From contig JAHEZH010000026.1 of the NCBI GenBank assembly GCA_023251155.1, forward strand, positions 1-47,502: a DNA stretch of 47,502 bases, read 5' to 3'. The notes under the pieces are model-generated. The model did no database searches. It saw only the letters and a program-made list of their open reading frames with translations, and was not told the origin of the DNA. Source of the DNA: Flammeovirgaceae bacterium. Its GTDB lineage: Bacteria > Bacteroidota > Bacteroidia > Cytophagales > Cyclobacteriaceae. Made by a program: the position numbers and the translations under genes. Below are positions 8,882-16,498 of this stretch, in pieces. Within the stretch, counting starts at the first letter, position 1. Each line of letters begins with the position of its first letter.

Positions 8882-9232
8882 TTATAACTCCGTGTTGGGA
8901 TCCCAGAAGTGCTGATCAAAATGCTGAATCTTGTCTTTCACTACGTTGATTCCGTCTTTTTTCAGCCGCGCTTCCATTGCTGAGGGCGGATTGAAATGAT
9001 GTTTACCTGTAAGCAACCCTTGCCTGTTGACCACCCGGTGTGCAGGAACTTTACCCCGCGTACCGGCTGGAACCGCATTCATTGCCCATCCTACCATGCG
9101 GGCACTCATGCCGGTGCCGAGATAACGGGCGATAGCACCATAGCTGGTGACGCGTCCTTTGGGGATAAGTTTGACTACTTCGTAAACGTTTTCGAAGAAC
9201 GTGTATTCTTTTTTTATCTTCTCTTTCGGCAT
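8882..9232 (-). CDS. Alkyltransferase-like protein (ATL), MGMT family without catalytic Cys
   Basis: The sequence follows the DNA-binding domain of O6-methylguanine-DNA methyltransferase: VYEVVKLIPKGRVTSYGAIARYLG is the winged-helix part, and WAMNAVPAGTRGKVPAHRVV is the active-site region. The invariant PCHR of the true methyltransferase reads PAHR here, so the acceptor Cys is Ala. This is the hallmark of ATL proteins, which bind O6-alkylguanine and hand it to nucleotide excision repair. At 116 aa it has the single-domain ATL size. Cytoplasmic; transcribed alone, convergent with the symporter. Confidence 0.88.
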   Translation of the reverse strand: MPKEKIKKEYTFFENVYEVVKLIPKGRVTSYGAIARYLGTGMSARMVGWAMNAVPAGTRGKVPAHRVVNRQGLLTGKHHFNPPSAMEARLKKDGINVVKDKIQHFDQHFWDPNTEL

Positions 9233-9315
9233 TTGAGCAGCTTTTAATCTTATACGAGGCCCTTATTATTCACAGAAATTATGCTGTACGGTGTCGGCAA
9301 GACCGTATATGAGCT

Positions 9316-9323
9316 TAAATTTG
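9316..9323 (+). promoter_or_regulatory. -7 promoter element TAAATTTG
   Basis: TAAATTTG fits TAnnTTTG exactly and lies 23 nt before the ATG at 9347. A convincing -33 TTTG is not visible at 19-21 nt upstream. Confidence 0.45.
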
Positions 9324-9346
9324 CATTCTTGTTTTAACAAAACTGA

Positions 9347-10879
9347 ATGAGATTTACTTTTTCGCTCTTGCTCTTATTGTTGGCGGGCTCTTCCTACGCT
9401 CAGCAATTCCTATTTCCCGATTCGCTGGGAATGAAAAGTATTCCTGAAGGTAAGGAACTCGCATTCAAAGTTACCCTTAACGATCCTAACATACATCCCC
9501 GGTATTCGCTGGAAGGAGCCGCAGGGTTAGGGATACAGTTTGACACGCTGGGCAATTTCAAATGGAAACCCTCTTATGACCTGGTGGATCGTCTTCAGAA
9601 ACAAAAAGAAGTAAGTGTCATCTTTCAGGCCGACTGGAAAGACGGTAAGAAAGTAAGAAAACCAATCACGTTTCTTGTTGATCATGTGAACCGCCCTCCT
9701 GAAGTAGAAGACCTGCCGGTGTTCTATGTACGTCTGAACACGCAGAATAAATATCAGATACCCGCGGAGTACGTGAAAGACCTGGATGGCGATCCGATTG
9801 TTTTCCGCTCGCTTCAATCGCAACTGCCCGAAGGAGGAAGTATGTCTTCTGCGGGGTTGCTTACCTGGACTCCATCACGAAGTCAGTTCAATAGCCTGAA
9901 AGGCAATCCGCTTTATGTGGAGTTTATCGTGCAGGACCAGCCGGATAAAGCAGAAACCATTGGCCGGATACGCATCGCACAGACACAGCTGGATCTTCCT
10001 CCTGAAATAAACATTGTGCCTAACGATACCTTAATCACTATTAAAGAAGATGAGTTGGTCAGCCTCAAGCTCTACATATCCGATCCGAATGGGGATGACA
10101 ACTTATCCAGCGTAAGCTTTATCAGCTCGGATACCCGTGTGCCCAAAACAGCGCTCAAAGAAAATGCACTTACCCAATACGAGTTCATCTGGACACCGGG
10201 GTATTATTTTGTTGAAGAGGTACAGAAGTCGAAGAAAATCGAACTGGTGTTTTTTGCTCTGGACAAATCGAGCAATAAGGTACAAAAGAAAGTGGCTATT
10301 CTGGTGAATGATACGGAAAACCTGGATGAGAAAGACAAATTTATCTACAGCAAATACCTGCAAACGCTCAGCTATGCCAAAACACTGATTGATGAACTGG
10401 ATAAAAATCTGGATAAGCTGAATAAAGACTATAAGCAGGCCAATAAAGGCAAAAAGCAAAGGTCACTTTTAAGTGCATCGTTGGGAGCGGTGACGGGTGT
10501 GAGCCCATTACTTACCGAACCCGGTAGTAATGCCGCCAAAGCCATCCCTGCTGTGGGGGGAACGACAACACTCACGCTGGGCACACTGGAAGCGACCGAA
10601 GTACTTGGAAAATCGAAGAGCGCCATCCAGGATAAAATCAAGATCAACATCGAAATCAGAAATCAGCTGCAAGTGGAGGGAGATAATTTCGCCCGCAAGT
10701 ATGCGCTGAAATCACAAAGAAGATCAGCGGGCTTTGATATTGACCGTGACAAGATGCAGCCGATATTAAATAACCAGAAACTGGTCTTACTGGAACTGGA
10801 CGCGAGCAGACCTTCCGTACGAAACTACACCGTCAAAGACCTGAAGAAGACGTTCCCTGATTTTGCCGGCAACGATTAA
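9347..10879 (+). CDS. Secreted protein with Ig-/cadherin-like repeats and helical C-terminus
   Basis: Signal peptide (residues 1-18, SSYAQ), then three beta-sandwich modules that resemble the 'putative Ig' (He_PIG) type: repeated phrases such as VDHVNRPPEVEDLPVF, LDGDPIVFRS and GLLTWTPSR, and later LYISDPNGDDNLSS with FIWTPGYYF. The last 170 residues are a predicted coiled coil (YLQTLSYAKTLIDELDKNLDKLNKDYKQ) and a Gly/Ala/Thr-rich stretch (about 380-420). It is probably a periplasmic or surface scaffold; no enzyme motif is seen. It stands alone, convergent with the GtrA gene. Confidence 0.8.
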   Translation: MRFTFSLLLLLLAGSSYAQQFLFPDSLGMKSIPEGKELAFKVTLNDPNIHPRYSLEGAAGLGIQFDTLGNFKWKPSYDLVDRLQKQKEVSVIFQADWKDGKKVRKPITFLVDHVNRPPEVEDLPVFYVRLNTQNKYQIPAEYVKDLDGDPIVFRSLQSQLPEGGSMSSAGLLTWTPSRSQFNSLKGNPLYVEFIVQDQPDKAETIGRIRIAQTQLDLPPEINIVPNDTLITIKEDELVSLKLYISDPNGDDNLSSVSFISSDTRVPKTALKENALTQYEFIWTPGYYFVEEVQKSKKIELVFFALDKSSNKVQKKVAILVNDTENLDEKDKFIYSKYLQTLSYAKTLIDELDKNLDKLNKDYKQANKGKKQRSLLSASLGAVTGVSPLLTEPGSNAAKAIPAVGGTTTLTLGTLEATEVLGKSKSAIQDKIKINIEIRNQLQVEGDNFARKYALKSQRRSAGFDIDRDKMQPILNNQKLVLLELDASRPSVRNYTVKDLKKTFPDFAGND

Positions 10880-10915
10880 TCCTTTTTTACCTGCTATCTG
10901 AATTCCGTTTTTCAA

Positions 10916-11317
10916 TCAGGCACCGGCTTGCCGGGCAAATACGAAATGCTTGCGGGTGAGAAAATTCCAGGCAACAACAATGACGATGGAAATCAGCTTG
11001 GTGATCTTATAATCCAGGTGCAGATAATCAACTCCTATCCACATCAACGCCTGGCTTAGTAATAAACTGATGGACAGGAATAATGAGAACCAAACTAACT
11101 CTACCCGTTTTTTTCTGCCGGATTTCTCGAATACCCACAGGCGGCTCAATATGTAATTGACAATATTAGTGATCACAAACGCGATGAGGTTGCTTTCTAA
11201 AACAGGAAGCCCAAGGCGCTCTACCAGCAAAATGAGCATCCCCATTTCAATGGCCATCGAAATGACCCCGACGATGATATACCTGATAAAATTATGAGAG
11301 AGCAGCGTTCTGATCAT
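10916..11317 (-). CDS. GtrA family membrane protein
   Basis: A 133-residue protein with four transmembrane helices and the GtrA pattern: FIRYIIVGVISMAIEMGMLILL at the N-terminus, NLIAFVITNIVNYILSRLWVF in the second helix pair, and VVAWNFLTRKHFVF at the end. GtrA-like proteins are thought to flip undecaprenyl-phosphate-linked sugars for cell-surface polysaccharide modification. No glycosyltransferase partner is adjacent. Confidence 0.88.
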   Translation of the reverse strand: MIRTLLSHNFIRYIIVGVISMAIEMGMLILLVERLGLPVLESNLIAFVITNIVNYILSRLWVFEKSGRKKRVELVWFSLFLSISLLLSQALMWIGVDYLHLDYKITKLISIVIVVAWNFLTRKHFVFARQAGA

Positions 11318-11477
11318 CCGTTAGTGTACCGAAAGTTTGCGGCAAAAAAACAGGTTTCTTTTGCGGGGTGCAAATGGCCTAGGGCTAAACTTTTCTGATT
11401 CCGATTGAAAACGGTCCTTGTTGGTGTAAACGCTGGCCTACTTTCCTAAAAAAGTGCATTTACAGCGGTGCTACTTT
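11318..11477. other. Intergenic stretch upstream of tRNA-Ser promoter
   Basis: I see no coding frame of note here. The interval 11,318-11,575 holds only the tRNA promoter elements listed separately. Confidence 0.5.
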
Positions 11478-11507
11478 TTGCAGGAATGATTTAATCGATT
11501 ATTTTTG
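11478..11507 (+). promoter_or_regulatory. Bacteroidota promoter for tRNA-Ser (TTG-N19-TATTTTTG)
   Basis: TTG at 11478-11480 and TATTTTTG at 11500-11507 are separated by 19 nt, matching the Bacteroidota -33/-7 pair in both sequence and spacing. Transcription would start near 11,513, about 60 nt before the tRNA. Confidence 0.7.
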
Positions 11508-11575
11508 CAGTCCTTAAAAAGGAAAAAGACCGCATTCTCCCGTTCTGATTCAACATCAGGACTTAGAAATAACAC

Positions 11576-11662
11576 AGAGGAATGGTAGAGCGGTTTATTG
11601 CACCGGTCTTGAAAACCGGAGACCCTTCACGGGGTCCGGGGGTTCGAATCCCTCTTCCTCTG
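11576..11662 (+). tRNA. tRNA-Ser (anticodon TGA)
   Basis: Full class II cloverleaf of 87 nt. Acceptor AGAGGAA pairs with TTCCTCT; the D arm begins TGGTAGAGCGG; anticodon stem CCGGT/ACCGG holds loop CTTGAAA with anticodon TGA at 11610-11612. The long variable arm GACCCTTCACGGGGTC is typical of serine tRNA, and the T arm has loop TTCGAAT. The discriminator base is G and CCA is not encoded. Its 3' end is the apparent integration site of the island that follows. Confidence 0.95.
11640..11661 (+). repeat. attL-like direct repeat inside the tRNA-Ser 3' end
   Basis: The 22 nt that cover the T loop and acceptor 3' strand (starting GGGTTCGAATCCCTC) recur at 18148-18169 in the same orientation with one mismatch. 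A duplicated tRNA 3' end is the classic footprint of a site-specific tyrosine recombinase. Confidence 0.75.
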
Positions 11663-11687
11663 CGAAAATCCATTTAAAAAGGGTGAA

Positions 11688-11720
11688 AACCTGCAAATTC
11701 TTTGAGTTTGCAGGTTTTTT
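11688..11720 (+). terminator. Terminator after tRNA-Ser
   Basis: AACCTGCAAA (11688-11697) pairs with TTTGCAGGTT (11707-11716) and is followed by a T run to 11720. It ends the tRNA transcript 50 nt downstream of the tRNA. It lies inside the island boundary, so it may have come in with the element. Confidence 0.8.
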
Positions 11721-11826
11721 GCTTTTAGGACCCCAAAAAACATTCATCAATTATCCAACTATCGGTGAGTGTTCTGGTGAGTAGTCTGAAAATTGCGTTC
11801 GTGCCCCTATTACAGTCACGTTATGA

Positions 11827-11887
11827 GCCACACGGACTTAAAAGCTTTGGTTGTGCTGGGCTTGTGTGGCTTTTAAGTTGGCGTGGC
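11827..11887. repeat. Imperfect 19-nt inverted repeat in the gap after the tRNA
   Basis: GCCACACGGACTTAAAAGC (11827-11845) and GCTTTTAAGTTGGCGTGGC (11869-11887) are inverted copies with three mismatches around a 23-nt loop. The whole 11,721-12,116 gap holds no convincing gene. The structure could be a terminator, an element end or an attC relative; it lacks clear attC core sites. Confidence 0.4.
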
Positions 11888-12116
11888 GTGAGGGCGTTCA
11901 TTATTTCTCCATTGTCAAACTCCGGCATAAACACAATGTTGTAGTCAGTTGGGCTTGCTCTCGTTTCTCAAATATTTCATAGTCAATTTGTCACATCGCA
12001 CTCTTTTCTATGGTCAACTAATCCACGAATACATCGTCTGCTGATGTGTAAACTGTCATAGTGTTGTAAGTTGCTCCAAAGTGTTTACTTGTCTATTTCA
12101 AACTACTGTCTATCAT

Positions 12117-13067
12117 CTACCTGAACTTATCGGGATACTTACTGTCCGATAAAAACTTTTCAAAGTCTTTAATGTTCAGATAATTAGTCATTGCCAGCTT
12201 TTTGTCTGTAAAATTTTCAAAATATGATTGTGTTATTTTATATCCAATCCAATATCCTAAATCCTGAGGTCGACCTTCCGGCTTGCTATAAAGCCATCCG
12301 CTGTAATCATCGCTCAGCATTCGAGACTTAAATTCAGTCCATAACTCCCTCTCTCTTGGATTGGCGTAAGTATGAACATGTCCGTTTATATGATTTCCCG
12401 AAATCAACTCTGCAATGTAATCTGCACCTCCCTCTTTTATACATGCCGCCAGGAGTGAACCTCCATCATAATTTTGAAATTCATGAATCAGTTCATGTGC
12501 TACAATGTGAGGAATTTGATTTACTGGTTTAAGTACAGATCTTAACCAATCATTTAATTCATCTTGAGGAGTAGAATCAGTTAATCCGTACATCTCAGCT
12601 CCGATTATCAAACCATTCTTTGACCCAGTCCCTCCTGAACTCATGCGACCTATAACAAAGGTTACTTTTGGGAATCGCATCTCAGGATATAATTTATAAA
12701 GATTATTAAACGCTTCAACAAACCTGGGTTTAAATGAATTTATTTGCATCGTACTTTGTCTGATAGATGCATAGTACTTTGGTCTCTTACGAATTGTCTT
12801 GGATAATTGATCGGCACTTCCTATACTGTATTCGATGAAGTCTTTTAAGGCAGGTGAGCCTTTATCAAAATAGTTTTTTTGGAAAACTTGGGATTCAAAG
12901 TTTGGCGAAGATTGATCAAAAGCTTTCCAGAAATTATCAATGTCAGAAGTGATTATCTCTACCTCGTGGATATTCTTGTTGGTTGAAGATTGGATGGCAT
13001 TTGTTTGCCCTTTGCTATTAATAAACAGCCCACAAATAAGTGTGAGTGTTGTTAATTTTATTTTCAT
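12117..13067 (-). CDS. Predicted secreted Zn-dependent peptidase (HExxH, DUF2268/gluzincin-like)
   Basis: Signal peptide at residues 1-20 (LICGLFINSKG). HELIH at 191-195 inside IVAHELIHEFQNY is a zinc-metallopeptidase motif, and EGGADYIAE (212-220), about 20 residues later, offers the third, glutamate ligand, so the gluzincin/DUF2268 type fits better than metzincin. The protein is 316 aa and probably periplasmic or lipid-side. It is the first gene of the island and is preceded and followed by gaps. No neighbour suggests its substrate. Confidence 0.72.
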   Translation of the reverse strand: MKIKLTTLTLICGLFINSKGQTNAIQSSTNKNIHEVEIITSDIDNFWKAFDQSSPNFESQVFQKNYFDKGSPALKDFIEYSIGSADQLSKTIRKRPKYYASIRQSTMQINSFKPRFVEAFNNLYKLYPEMRFPKVTFVIGRMSSGGTGSKNGLIIGAEMYGLTDSTPQDELNDWLRSVLKPVNQIPHIVAHELIHEFQNYDGGSLLAACIKEGGADYIAELISGNHINGHVHTYANPRERELWTEFKSRMLSDDYSGWLYSKPEGRPQDLGYWIGYKITQSYFENFTDKKLAMTNYLNIKDFEKFLSDSKYPDKFR

Positions 13068-13099
13068 GAAGGTTTAATTTTAGTCGTACAAACGACCAA

Positions 13100-13290
13100 T
13101 TTAAGTTTTTGGTTTTGTCGACATCAATCCATTTTTTCAAATCATAATAGTCGTGCAGCGAAAGTTGTGATTTACTTTCTCTTCAACCTCCAATGCTGGT
13201 TTTGAAAAATAGGAACTTGTAACCAAAACACCTGCCGTTGCTTTGTCAGCCATTACAGTTCCATAGAGTTCCCTTACTAATCTAAAACCC
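13100..13290 (-). pseudogene. Remnant of an Mrr-family restriction endonuclease C-terminus
   Basis: On the minus strand one frame gives FRLVRELYGTVMADKATAGV followed by LVTSSYFSKPALE, a strong match by eye to the end of the Mrr_cat (PF04471) nuclease domain of stand-alone Bacteroidota restriction endonucleases. After VNHN the homologous text continues in another frame as QLSLHDYYDLKKWIDV, so a frameshift breaks it. No N-terminal part or start codon is present. It is a decayed fragment and supports the view that this is an old mobile island. Confidence 0.6.
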
Positions 13291-13381
13291 AATCATCGAA
13301 TTTTCTTCAAAAACGCGCTCAGCTTAAAAACACATTTTTCATACATTTTTCTAGTTCGAGTTGCTATGCTCAATGGCCTGA

Positions 13382-13513
13382 AAAAACAATGAAGGAAAAC
13401 AGAGTACTCCAATCAATCGTGATCAACTTGTCACACTCGTGGATCTTGAGCCGTTCAAGAAGACGCTCGTTGACGAACTGAAATCCTTAATTCAGCTCTA
13501 CATTTCATTATGA
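13382..13513 (+). pseudogene. Possible excisionase/HTH-protein N-terminal remnant
   Basis: A 43-codon open frame without a start codon reads NRDQLVTLVDLEPFKKTLVDELKSLI. This resembles the N-terminal segment ahead of the HTH in small Bacteroidota DNA-binding (excisionase-like) proteins of mobile elements, which often read 'xxQLVTxxDLExFKxxLLxELKxLL'. The HTH itself is missing. The match is from memory and short, so only a weak call. Confidence 0.3.
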
Positions 13514-13778
13514 TCCTTCTTATCATCCGCAAGACGGAAGCCGCATAGCTTTACTTTGATTTTTCCAAATTGAACACACGGGTACAATTCGGTGCACCAG
13601 CAAATTTTCTTGAGCCTGTGTTCTAGTAGTTAAGGAGTTGAAAATGGTTCGAGAGTTACGTTTCTCTTTTATCAATCTACGCGAAACACTGCCATTAAAT
13701 CGTTTACAGAAAATTAATACGGGTAAAGTATTGAAAATTGATTTCTAGTTTTTTACATTCATATACGATTTGAGAGAG
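13514..13778. other. Gap with a 34-codon ORF and a short repeat
   Basis: An ATG ORF at 13644-13748 (34 residues, starting MVRELRFSFINLRETLP) has AAGGAG 6 nt upstream but no family I know; it may be a gene remnant that once used the terminator at 13780. CAATTCGGTGCACCA at 13585-13599 recurs at 18087-18101 near the right island end. Confidence 0.3.
13585..13599 (+). repeat. 15-nt direct repeat CAATTCGGTGCACCA, copy 1
   Basis: Identical to 18087-18101 in the same orientation. It contains the palindrome GGTGCACC. Both copies lie within the tRNA-Ser island. Confidence 0.5.
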
Positions 13779-13836
13779 CCCATCTACTCATCATACTTGC
13801 TTGAAAAAGCGAGGTGGTGATTGGATGGGCTTTTTA
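13779..13836 (+). repeat. Terminator-like repeat, copy 1
   Basis: A 56-nt block that is repeated at 15558-15613 with two mismatches. It folds as a long hairpin (CCCATC ... GATGGG at the base, ACTTGCTT opposite AAGCGAGGT near the loop) followed by TTTTT, so it is a plausible rho-independent terminator. It sits upstream of the gene at 13871, where it has no intact gene to terminate. Confidence 0.75.
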
Positions 13837-13870
13837 GTTTTTTATTAACGGCCCCTAATACCCCCTATTT

Positions 13871-15556
13871 ATGAAAGTAGTCTTTAGTTTTTCACTTCTT
13901 CTTCTTTCGGTAATTGCTTCCGGTCAAAACCGAGTCGTAGATCCCAATGATCCAGTTGGTGACGTGGATATTATTTATACTTCTGATGATGTCGCACGGG
14001 TTATGGTGGTATTAAACACAGTTGAGGCTGGCAGTATTCCAAATTCGATTAGCATAAATGAGCTATCCGTAAATGTTCAAGGACAAATCTCTTGGAGTAC
14101 AAGTCCACAGGATCAAAAAAAGTTACTTCTCCAAAAAAGAAATCTTGATTTTGCAGGAAGTGATAGACCTTTTGTAATGTTTGCAGATTTGTATGATGGA
14201 TCAAATAATCTACTTAAGAAAACCTCGTCATCAAATGACTGGAATAAACTAAGTATTCGGATTCACTATTCTATGCCGGGTAAGAGTGGCAAAACTCCGG
14301 TTTTGAATCTCGCCCCGCCAATTGTAAGAACAGCCGTTGAAAGAAAAATCGTAACTATAGATCAAACCGGCTATCGTAAGGATATGAAACACGTAACAAT
14401 CACATTGCGAACTAATCAAAAAGGAACACCATTCGAGGTGACTCAAGTTAAGATTACAAAAAAAAGTGGCTCAACAGAAACAAGTACCGATCTCAGTGCC
14501 AACGACCTTGGAGACGGTAGATTCTGCTTTAATGGAGAGCTGGTCTTAAATGTAATTACGGCGTTTGATATTGATATTATTAATGCGAAATATGTTGTCT
14601 CATGCTCTGTAATTGGAGTTGAGGCCGGTAAGCCGACATACCAAACCACGCCGACAGAGGTAACTTTCGTTCCAAACCACAATCTTAGAATTAAGAACCT
14701 TGAACAATCTCAGAGCATTATCATTCCTCCCGGAGCGGACGATACCTCTTGGGAAGTTGAAACCGATGGAAATGGGCAACTTGGAGTTAAGTTTTTAAAT
14801 TCCGAGTATGCTAAAAGGTTTAATAGTGTAAAACCAGAGCTTGTTTCTGAAGGGAAATGGAAAATCAAACTTGACGGACTTTCATCAATTCCTAGTGAAA
14901 CAGCATCAACTCTTTACTACTTAAATGGAAGTAAGGAGATTAGCCCACCATTAATAATATCAAAGAAATTACCGCGAGTCTCCGACTTTAAATTTAATGG
15001 TGTTAAGGGTGACTCTTTAATAATCTTATCTTTTAGACTTCCCGGAATAGACAAAGAAACGGATCCCACAATATCAATTTCCGGAGACAAGGGAGAGATT
15101 AAATTAGGAGGAAAAGTCGTAGTTAAAAGGCGTGTCGTTTTACAGGAAAAGGATAAGGATATGTTCGATGTAACACTGGACAGAAATCTGACAGGTCTCA
15201 TTTCCAGTGAGGCAATTACAAAAGACTTAACTTTCACAATTAGTTACGGAGCAAATCGCTTGTACGATTTTACAGCGACTGTCTTTAATCAAAAGCTATT
15301 TGATTCAAAGAAAGAAGACCTGCAAAAAGAAGCAAATAAGAAACCTAAAGACCGTGACAAAACAAAAATTGCCAGCCTTGTTAAAGACTTGGCCGAAATG
15401 GGGAAAGCCATTGGTAATTCTATTGATGACAAGGAAGTCGCTGACTCAATTGATGGTTTGCAGAAAGCTAAAGGTGTGGAAGTGAAGAAGGTTTTCAGTG
15501 ACATTGGAAAATGGGCACTTATCGTTGGAAAAGTTGTCTTACCTCTTTTATTATGA
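13871..15556 (+). CDS. Large secreted protein of unknown family (beta-rich, helical C-terminus)
   Basis: I do not recognise this 561-residue protein. It has a clear signal peptide (residues 1-18, VIASGQN) and beta-rich sequence to about residue 475. There are recurring phrases of Ig-like character such as APPIVRTAVERKIVTIDQTG and KLPRVSDFKFNGVKGDSLII. Then comes a charged, predicted coiled-coil segment (about 480-510, KKEDLQKEANKKPKDRDKT) and a hydrophobic C-terminus (WALIVGKVVLPLLL) that could insert into a membrane. It is followed immediately by a terminator copy and, 250 bp later, by the metzincin-motif gene. A role with its two downstream neighbours is inference only. Confidence 0.7.
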   Translation: MKVVFSFSLLLLSVIASGQNRVVDPNDPVGDVDIIYTSDDVARVMVVLNTVEAGSIPNSISINELSVNVQGQISWSTSPQDQKKLLLQKRNLDFAGSDRPFVMFADLYDGSNNLLKKTSSSNDWNKLSIRIHYSMPGKSGKTPVLNLAPPIVRTAVERKIVTIDQTGYRKDMKHVTITLRTNQKGTPFEVTQVKITKKSGSTETSTDLSANDLGDGRFCFNGELVLNVITAFDIDIINAKYVVSCSVIGVEAGKPTYQTTPTEVTFVPNHNLRIKNLEQSQSIIIPPGADDTSWEVETDGNGQLGVKFLNSEYAKRFNSVKPELVSEGKWKIKLDGLSSIPSETASTLYYLNGSKEISPPLIISKKLPRVSDFKFNGVKGDSLIILSFRLPGIDKETDPTISISGDKGEIKLGGKVVVKRRVVLQEKDKDMFDVTLDRNLTGLISSEAITKDLTFTISYGANRLYDFTATVFNQKLFDSKKEDLQKEANKKPKDRDKTKIASLVKDLAEMGKAIGNSIDDKEVADSIDGLQKAKGVEVKKVFSDIGKWALIVGKVVLPLLL

Positions 15557-15557
15557 T

Positions 15558-15613
15558 CCATCTACTCATCATACTTGCTTGTAGAAGCGAGGTGGTGATT
15601 GGATGGGCTTTTT
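15558..15613 (+). repeat. Terminator-like repeat, copy 2
   Basis: Second copy of the hairpin block at 13780-13835 (54 of 56 identical), starting 2 nt after the stop of the 561-residue gene and ending in TTTTTT. Here it is correctly placed as that gene's terminator. Confidence 0.8.
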
Positions 15614-15807
15614 TAATAAGAGCGTTTTCCTCGCCTTAAGAAAAAGTTGTTACTATGTGTGAAATCGCATCTCGACCTTTGCCCTTAGCTTCAATTTTAA
15701 ATGACCCTTGAACGAGTATTCGTGGAAACGGTAAGCGATCGGATCGGGGCCACGCAAGATATGCCAGTCCTACATTTTCACTACTGAAGTGTAAAACACC
15801 CTGTGCC

Positions 15808-16485
15808 ATGACTATTGTAAAGCTCAATTCTTTTCGAAACACATATGGACCTACAGAAGATTCACATAAACGTTTCGTTGAGAACGCCGTCCGTTTAATT
15901 GAAGATACTGTGAATCAAGCATCATTTATTAATGCTGTCAAAGAATATCCATTTACGGTACGTCGATTTCATACGGACGATGACGGCATTTTCATTAGTC
16001 CTACAAATGACATGATCATCGACAAAATCATTTCAGGAAAAGAGAGACAGACCGATCCGGACGATTCAATTGATCTCGAAATAGAGCTCATGGGTTTAGG
16101 AGATGATGAAACGGGCCGAGTGTCTCCGCCAAGTCCAGCGATTGCATTAAACACTAAACACTTTGTAGGTTGGTATGGTAATGGGGACCTAGCAATTTTA
16201 GCTTCAACTATAATGCACGAATGGATGCACGTTTGTGGCTTTAGACATGCTAGTGGCGACATTGATAATGATGATGTACCCTATGGGATTGGGAAATTAG
16301 TATTCGAATTCGCTGGGGGGTCCTCAATAATGTCTCCGTTAGGTTTTGCAAAAAGAATATTCAACTCAAAGATTCGACGGCAGCGAAGGATGTATAAAGA
16401 TGCTGTTAGAGGTCTACGTACTGACGTTTACGAAGGACTGCCCAGTAGCCATTTACCGATGTCCGATAATGATTCACTTCAATAA
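15808..16485 (+). CDS. Predicted metzincin-type metalloprotease, no signal peptide
   Basis: The 225-residue protein carries HEWMHVCGFRH (137-147), a perfect HExxHxxGxxH zinc-binding motif of metzincin proteases. A plausible Met-turn, SSIMSPLG, follows about 35 residues later. No signal peptide or transmembrane segment is visible; the N-terminus (MTIVKLNSFRNTYGPTEDS) is hydrophilic. It either acts in the cytoplasm or leaves by another route. It lies between two genes for exported proteins, 13 bp before the next start, so the pair 15808/16499 is probably one operon. No closer family is recognised. Confidence 0.72.
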   Translation: MTIVKLNSFRNTYGPTEDSHKRFVENAVRLIEDTVNQASFINAVKEYPFTVRRFHTDDDGIFISPTNDMIIDKIISGKERQTDPDDSIDLEIELMGLGDDETGRVSPPSPAIALNTKHFVGWYGNGDLAILASTIMHEWMHVCGFRHASGDIDNDDVPYGIGKLVFEFAGGSSIMSPLGFAKRIFNSKIRRQRRMYKDAVRGLRTDVYEGLPSSHLPMSDNDSLQ

Positions 16486-16498
16486 ACCCCTCACTAAT

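Noticed and set aside
11827-11887. Inverted repeat considered as an attC site
   Set aside because: Arms pair, but there are no paired RYYYAAC/GTTRRRY cores and it does not follow a gene stop like those at 41-47 kb.
15636-15809. 57-codon minus-strand frame ending at the metzincin gene start
   Set aside because: Looks somewhat protein-like (AYLAWPRSDRLPFPRILVQG) but has no homology I can name and sits in the promoter region of the next gene.
16346-16498. Upstream start for the third island gene
   Set aside because: It lies inside the previous CDS, and the ATG at 16499 begins a perfect signal peptide.
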